Below are positions 6,788-9,737 of a DNA stretch of 9,737 nt, in pieces. The notes under the pieces were generated by a model. It did not search any database. It was given only the letters and a program-made list of their open reading frames with translations, and was not told where the DNA came from. The position numbers and the translations under genes are program-made. This stretch comes from Oscillospiraceae bacterium (GTDB taxonomy: Bacteria > Bacillota_A > Clostridia > Oscillospirales > JAAYXM01): assembly GCA_017408185.1 (NCBI GenBank), contig JAFQVE010000242.1:1-9737 (forward strand), written 5' to 3'. Numbering within the stretch: position 1 is the first letter of the stretch; each line of letters starts with the position of its first letter.

Positions 6788-8770
6788 TTAACCCTTCTTT
6801 ACTTCGTTATATTGCATACGGAAGTCAAGCTCACGAGGAAGCTCCGGTGCATCCCCTCCGCGCTTTTCTCTTATGGCATCCCAAAGCTCCGATGTTATGG
6901 TTTCGCCTTCTCTTATATCTGCAACGGTTATGTATTTGCCACCGTTTACGATGATTTTTTCCGCTTCGTCAATATCTCCGATTCTTGTGAGCGCATATGC
7001 ATAGAAAAGCATACAACGCTCGTTTTTCTTCACGCTTTCGGAAGCTATGTTATAGAGCTCAACTGTTTTTTCCGACTTCTTTGTTTCATAGAGGCAGCGG
7101 AAAACGGCTTTTGCAAGCGAGATATCGTCATTTCTGTTTTTAAAAGCAGAAAGCATATGACTTGCATAGTCATCCTCACAGTTTTCAAGCTTTGCGATTA
7201 TTCCAAGAACATAATATGCCCAAGCCGATTCTGTGAGCTCTATGGACTTTTCAAGAAGTGGTTTTGCCGCCCTCAGGTTTCCTTTTGCTGTTTCCGCAGC
7301 ACCGAGGAGATAATATGCATACCAGTTATCACTGTCTTTTCCGTCAATCGCATCATAGAGAAGATTCAGCCATTCTTCCCGTATCTGATATGAAGCAGGT
7401 ACTTCCTTCGTATCATGTTCACCGACAGTACCGTTTTCAAGGAGCGATATCCAGTTTTTCTGCATTTCATCGGTTTCTGCAAAGCTCAAGTGATCACACA
7501 TAATATCGCGTTCACCCGATTTTTCACGGCGAAGGATTTCAAGACTTGCCCAGCCTTCGTTTTCAAAGACGCTCTTTGCAGAAGCTTTTGCCATTTCACG
7601 GGTATCAGAAAGGACAGTTTCGAGGAAGGACTTGGTTATGCTCTTTGCAAATATGCCCTCAACCTCTTCTCTTGCCGCTTTCCACTCGCCGTGTACTTTT
7701 TCCTTATCTGCCTGCATTGCGCCATAGGTTTCAACCCACTCCCAGACAGTTCGCGGAGGCATCGGGAGACATTCAAGCTGAGTGCGCGCAAGACCGATCT
7801 GAATCTCGTTGTAGCTTCCGTCCTCTCCGTCTGCAGTGAGGTAGTTCTGCCAACGTCTTCCTCCCTGGGAATCGCCCCATACGAAGAGCTTTCTTCCACG
7901 AAGGATATCGGTTGATGAGGTTGCAAGGCCGTAGCCGTTTTTATCGAGCTGACAGATATATTTGAGGCTGTCACTCTTTGTTTTCCAGAAATAATCGTAT
8001 GCGTTTTTACTGTTAAGAGGATATGTAACATCCACGCCGTTATAATATGGGATGCTTTCAATATAATAGCCGCCATCCCTTGAAAGATAAGTCTCTTCCG
8101 CAGGAACTATGACGCGTGCGCCCTCTTCCTGCACTGTTGCGATATTGCTCCACCAATACATCGGCGCCGTATCCTCATTGGGGTTTGTGATACGTGTTCT
8201 CACATAAAGAACTTCAGAGCCATCGGGAAGGAAGATATCCATCTGTGCAATGCAACAGCGAATGCGCTCAAACCAATAGAAGCGAAGCACGGGTGTGCCG
8301 TCGGAAAGCTTGGTCTCTGCGGTATTTACAAGCGAGCAGGTCATAGGGCTATGGCCGAGAAAGCCCATATTCCACTCAACGCCGCCGGATGTCCAGGCGT
8401 TTCTTACAGCAAGGTTGCAGGGACGTATAACACTGTTGCGGAAAAGAAGCTCTTTTCCTGTTCTTTTATCTATAAGCGACCACATTTTTCCGCCGAGAGC
8501 CGGAATGAACATCGCCTTTAAGTTTTCGTTTTCGAGATATGCCACATCATATTCCGTATCATAAAGCTCTCTGCCATACAGATTCTGCTCGCGGTATGGA
8601 AAAGCATCATAAATGCGGCCGTAGTTGAAGAACATTTCTTCATCTTCCGGGAAATTTCCCAAAGTCTTCTTCCCTCTATTGTTGATATTCAGAGTCAGAA
8701 GCGGAAGAGAGCTCTCTCCTCCGAAATCTGCAGACGGTATAACAAGCTTTTCAAATCTAAGACTTGACAT
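6788..8770 (-). CDS. DUF5107 domain protein with C-terminal TPR repeats
   Basis: The ATG at 8770 gives 660 residues. I prefer it to the GTG at 8779 because AAAGGTGA (8776-8783) ends 5 nt before the ATG and overlaps the GTG. Residues 50-350 carry the features of DUF5107, a beta-supersandwich related to galactose mutarotases: ALGGKMWSLIDKRTGKELLF (91-110), SGGVEWNMGFLGHSP (128-142), MYWWSNI (204-210), FVWGDSQGGRRWQNYL (296-311), IQIGLARTQLECLPMPP (323-339) and VWEWVETYG (342-350). DUF5107 proteins occur in glycan-utilisation loci and are thought to act on carbohydrates, but I know of no secure reaction. Residues 480-625 contain three TPR-like helical pairs (WYAYYLLGAAETAKGNLRAA at 483-502, WAYYVLGIIAKLEN at 517-530, MLFYAYALTRIGDIDEAEKI at 587-606), suggesting a partner-binding or oligomerisation arm. 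There is no signal peptide. It is the first gene after a strong promoter and lies 3 nt ahead of the peptidase-acetyltransferase fusion, so the two are probably made together. Confidence 0.88.
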   Translation of the reverse strand: MSSLRFEKLVIPSADFGGESSLPLLTLNINNRGKKTLGNFPEDEEMFFNYGRIYDAFPYREQNLYGRELYDTEYDVAYLENENLKAMFIPALGGKMWSLIDKRTGKELLFRNSVIRPCNLAVRNAWTSGGVEWNMGFLGHSPMTCSLVNTAETKLSDGTPVLRFYWFERIRCCIAQMDIFLPDGSEVLYVRTRITNPNEDTAPMYWWSNIATVQEEGARVIVPAEETYLSRDGGYYIESIPYYNGVDVTYPLNSKNAYDYFWKTKSDSLKYICQLDKNGYGLATSSTDILRGRKLFVWGDSQGGRRWQNYLTADGEDGSYNEIQIGLARTQLECLPMPPRTVWEWVETYGAMQADKEKVHGEWKAAREEVEGIFAKSITKSFLETVLSDTREMAKASAKSVFENEGWASLEILRREKSGERDIMCDHLSFAETDEMQKNWISLLENGTVGEHDTKEVPASYQIREEWLNLLYDAIDGKDSDNWYAYYLLGAAETAKGNLRAAKPLLEKSIELTESAWAYYVLGIIAKLENCEDDYASHMLSAFKNRNDDISLAKAVFRCLYETKKSEKTVELYNIASESVKKNERCMLFYAYALTRIGDIDEAEKIIVNGGKYITVADIREGETITSELWDAIREKRGGDAPELPRELDFRMQYNEVKKG

Positions 8771-8775
8771 AAGAT

Positions 8776-8783
8776 TCACCTTT
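8776..8783 (-). promoter_or_regulatory. Ribosome binding site that decides the DUF5107 start
   Basis: The minus strand reads AAAGGTGA, 5 nt before the ATG at 8770. The alternative GTG at 8779 lies inside this element, so the ATG is the better start. Confidence 0.75.
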
Positions 8784-8807
8784 CATATAATATGAAATTT
8801 GTTTCAT
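8781..8807. promoter_or_regulatory. Overlapping palindromes at the DUF5107 promoter (putative operator)
   Basis: TTTCATATAATATGAAA (8781-8797) is a perfect palindrome with 8-nt arms around one central base. Its right arm is shared by a second inverted repeat, ATGAAA-TTTG-TTTCAT (8792-8807), giving three alternating half-sites. On the minus strand the group spans from within the -10 box to just past the predicted start point, the classic place for a repressor. An AU-only RNA hairpin would be weak, so a DNA operator is more likely. No matching repressor gene is visible in the window. Confidence 0.5.
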
Positions 8808-8834
8808 TATATCACTACCCGAAGAATCAGGCAA
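8806..8834 (-). promoter_or_regulatory. Sigma-A-type promoter of the DUF5107/fusion operon
   Basis: On the minus strand: TTGCCT (8829-8834), a 17-nt spacer and a consensus TATAAT (8806-8811). The predicted start is near 8799, leaving a leader of about 29 nt. It lies in the 123-nt gap after the MBL-fold gene, so the DUF5107 and fusion genes can be transcribed without it. Confidence 0.75.
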
Positions 8835-8837
8835 TAC
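8821..8837 (+). promoter_or_regulatory. Weak reversed match to the shared 17-nt motif
   Basis: GAAGAATCAGGCAATAC agrees with copy A of the putative AraC-family site (GTAGGATTATGCAATAC) at 13 of 17 positions, with an exact GCAATAC end. It lies across the -35 hexamer of the DUF5107 promoter and points away from that gene, unlike copies A and B. Part of the agreement could come from the -35 box itself. Tentative. Confidence 0.25.
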
Positions 8838-8893
8838 AAAAAAGTCCAATCTCATTATATTTGCATATGCACAAAACACACTTCTGCAAAATA

Positions 8894-9737
8894 TTACTTA
8901 TACATATCCTCATCACTTATTGTTTCATAATACCAATCGTCACCGCTGTTCACGCGAACAACTGCGCTTCCGACCTCGTGGGAAATGAGAGTGTCGGCAA
9001 GGCGCTTTCCGAAGAACATAAAGTTTTCGACTTCATTTTTATAATGTTGTCTGTATGTCGCGCGGTGATATGCGCCGTCATTATTCGGAACAAAGACCGC
9101 AATCGGATTGAGCTTTTTGATAAATTCCGAGCTGATGTCATACTGGAAGTGATGGTTGCCGTAATACCAGTGGCAAGAAAGCTCATCGCTTCTTTTTGTC
9201 TTTATCATATCGCTCATATATCTCTCAAGGCAGAAGGCATAGTTATCCGATGCATGGAAATAGCGGAAGCCTTTATAATCCAGCATAAAGGATATTGATG
9301 TTGCATTTTCATAGTTGTGCTCATCTATGCGGTAGAAGGGCTTGTTATATACCTCACCCTTTGCTCCGTCCTCCGTATAACGGCTGTTGGTTATAAGAAC
9401 ATCTGCGCCGCCGAGATCCCATATTTTATCGAGCTCGTCATAATAGCAGACCATTGTTGAATCGATATATCCGAAGTTGCGGAGATATGCATAGCGCTCC
9501 TCCGGGCTCTTCTTTATGAGCTCCTCGACCTTTTCTGCATCAGGCTTTGTGATACCATTCATTTCAAGGATCTCATCCTTTTTTCCCCAGTGGTCTTTGT
9601 GGAAATGAGTGAGAATGTAATAATCGAGCTTGATGTTGTGCTTTTTAAGATACGGAATGATCTTCTCCTCTGCGGTTGAGTCATATCCCGAATCGATGAG
9701 AAGATATTTTCCGTTGGGAAGTCTCATAAGCGTGGAG
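8894..9737 (-). CDS. Metallo-beta-lactamase-fold hydrolase, ComEC-like type (5' end outside window)
   Basis: The frame is open to the right edge, and codons upstream of the internal ATG at 9727 continue in frame (STL before MRLPNGK). That Met is therefore probably not the start; the N-terminal strand of the fold, perhaps 20-30 residues, is missing. Counting from that Met, MRLPNGKYLLIDSGYD (1-16) is the usual second strand and Asp-Ser-Gly turn. ILTHFHKDHWG (38-48) is the HxHxDH metal site (H41, H43, D45, H46). FRYFHASDN (154-162) supplies the later Asp ligand (D161), and YGNHHF (189-194) lies where a further His is expected. The order and the NATSISFMLDYKGFRYFHASDN-like stretch resemble the ComEC/Rec2 branch of the superfamily as a stand-alone domain, without membrane segments. 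MBL-fold enzymes of this type hydrolyse phosphoesters or similar bonds; the substrate here is unknown. It precedes the DUF5107 gene by 123 nt on the same strand. Confidence 0.85.
   Translation of the reverse strand, partial: STLMRLPNGKYLLIDSGYDSTAEEKIIPYLKKHNIKLDYYILTHFHKDHWGKKDEILEMNGITKPDAEKVEELIKKSPEERYAYLRNFGYIDSTMVCYYDELDKIWDLGGADVLITNSRYTEDGAKGEVYNKPFYRIDEHNYENATSISFMLDYKGFRYFHASDNYAFCLERYMSDMIKTKRSDELSCHWYYGNHHFQYDISSEFIKKLNPIAVFVPNNDGAYHRATYRQHYKNEVENFMFFGKRLADTLISHEVGSAVVRVNSGDDWYYETISDEDMYK

Noticed and set aside
6455..7393. A 312-codon plus-strand open frame
   Set aside because: It lies opposite the DUF5107 and peptidase-acetyltransferase genes, spanning their junction. Its translation is rich in Cys, Phe and Ile without any recognisable domain, whereas both minus-strand genes have clear family motifs and ribosome binding sites.
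7415..7915. A 166-codon plus-strand open frame
   Set aside because: It lies wholly inside the DUF5107 gene on the opposite strand, with no ribosome binding site or domain.
8859..8891. Inverted repeat (ATATTTTGCA/TGCAAATAT) after the MBL-fold stop, and an extra TATAAT near 8850
   Set aside because: The stem is AT-rich with a long loop and no T-run, so it is not a convincing terminator. The TATAAT has no -35 at a usable distance.
8792..9298. A 168-codon plus-strand open frame beginning in the DUF5107 promoter region
   Set aside because: It is mostly the complement of the MBL-fold gene, has no ribosome binding site and shows no family motif.

Overview
The window looks like a chromosomal segment of a Gram-positive anaerobe, most likely a gut- or rumen-type member of the Bacillota (Clostridia). 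The reasons are strong AGGAGG-type ribosome binding sites, sigma-A-like TTGACA/TATAAT promoters, AT-rich spacers between mid-GC genes, and a glycan-utilisation gene set typical of such organisms. This placement is an inference. No rRNA, tRNA, CRISPR array or mobile element is visible, and no gene-free stretch exceeds about 170 bases.

Layout from left to right: (1) the 5' part of a secreted, modular surface protein on the minus strand, running off the left edge (1-1638), with two tandem copies of an unrecognised beta-rich module plus a bacterial Ig-like domain; (2) a divergent intergenic region (1639-1808); (3) a plus-strand AraC-family regulator with an N-terminal cupin (1809-2771), closed by a terminator that overlaps its own stop codon; (4) a plus-strand GH88 unsaturated glucuronyl hydrolase (2868-3998); (5) a convergent junction with a bidirectional terminator; (6) a minus-strand operon read from right to left: a metallo-beta-lactamase-fold protein cut by the right edge (8894-9737), a DUF5107-TPR protein (6788-8770), and a fused M28-type metallopeptidase/AAC(3)-type acetyltransferase of 898 residues (4088-6784).

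The best new signal is regulatory. A 17-nt motif, GTAGGATTRTGCAATRC, lies in front of both the secreted-protein gene and the GH88 gene. In both it has the same orientation relative to transcription and exactly the same 14-nt distance to an extended -10 box (ATGTTAAAAT or ATGTTATACT), with no good -35. The AraC-family gene sits between the two. The simplest reading is a local regulon in which this regulator activates an exported glycan-interacting protein and an intracellular glycosidase. A weaker, reversed match lies on the promoter of the DUF5107 gene, so the other operon may also be connected.

Working model (inference): an extracellular lyase-type activity, not seen here, releases oligosaccharides ending in an unsaturated uronic acid, and the cytoplasmic GH88 removes that residue. 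The DUF5107 protein (galactose-mutarotase-like fold) and the peptidase-acetyltransferase fusion would process the remaining sugar or glycopeptide parts. The substrate cannot be read from this sequence.
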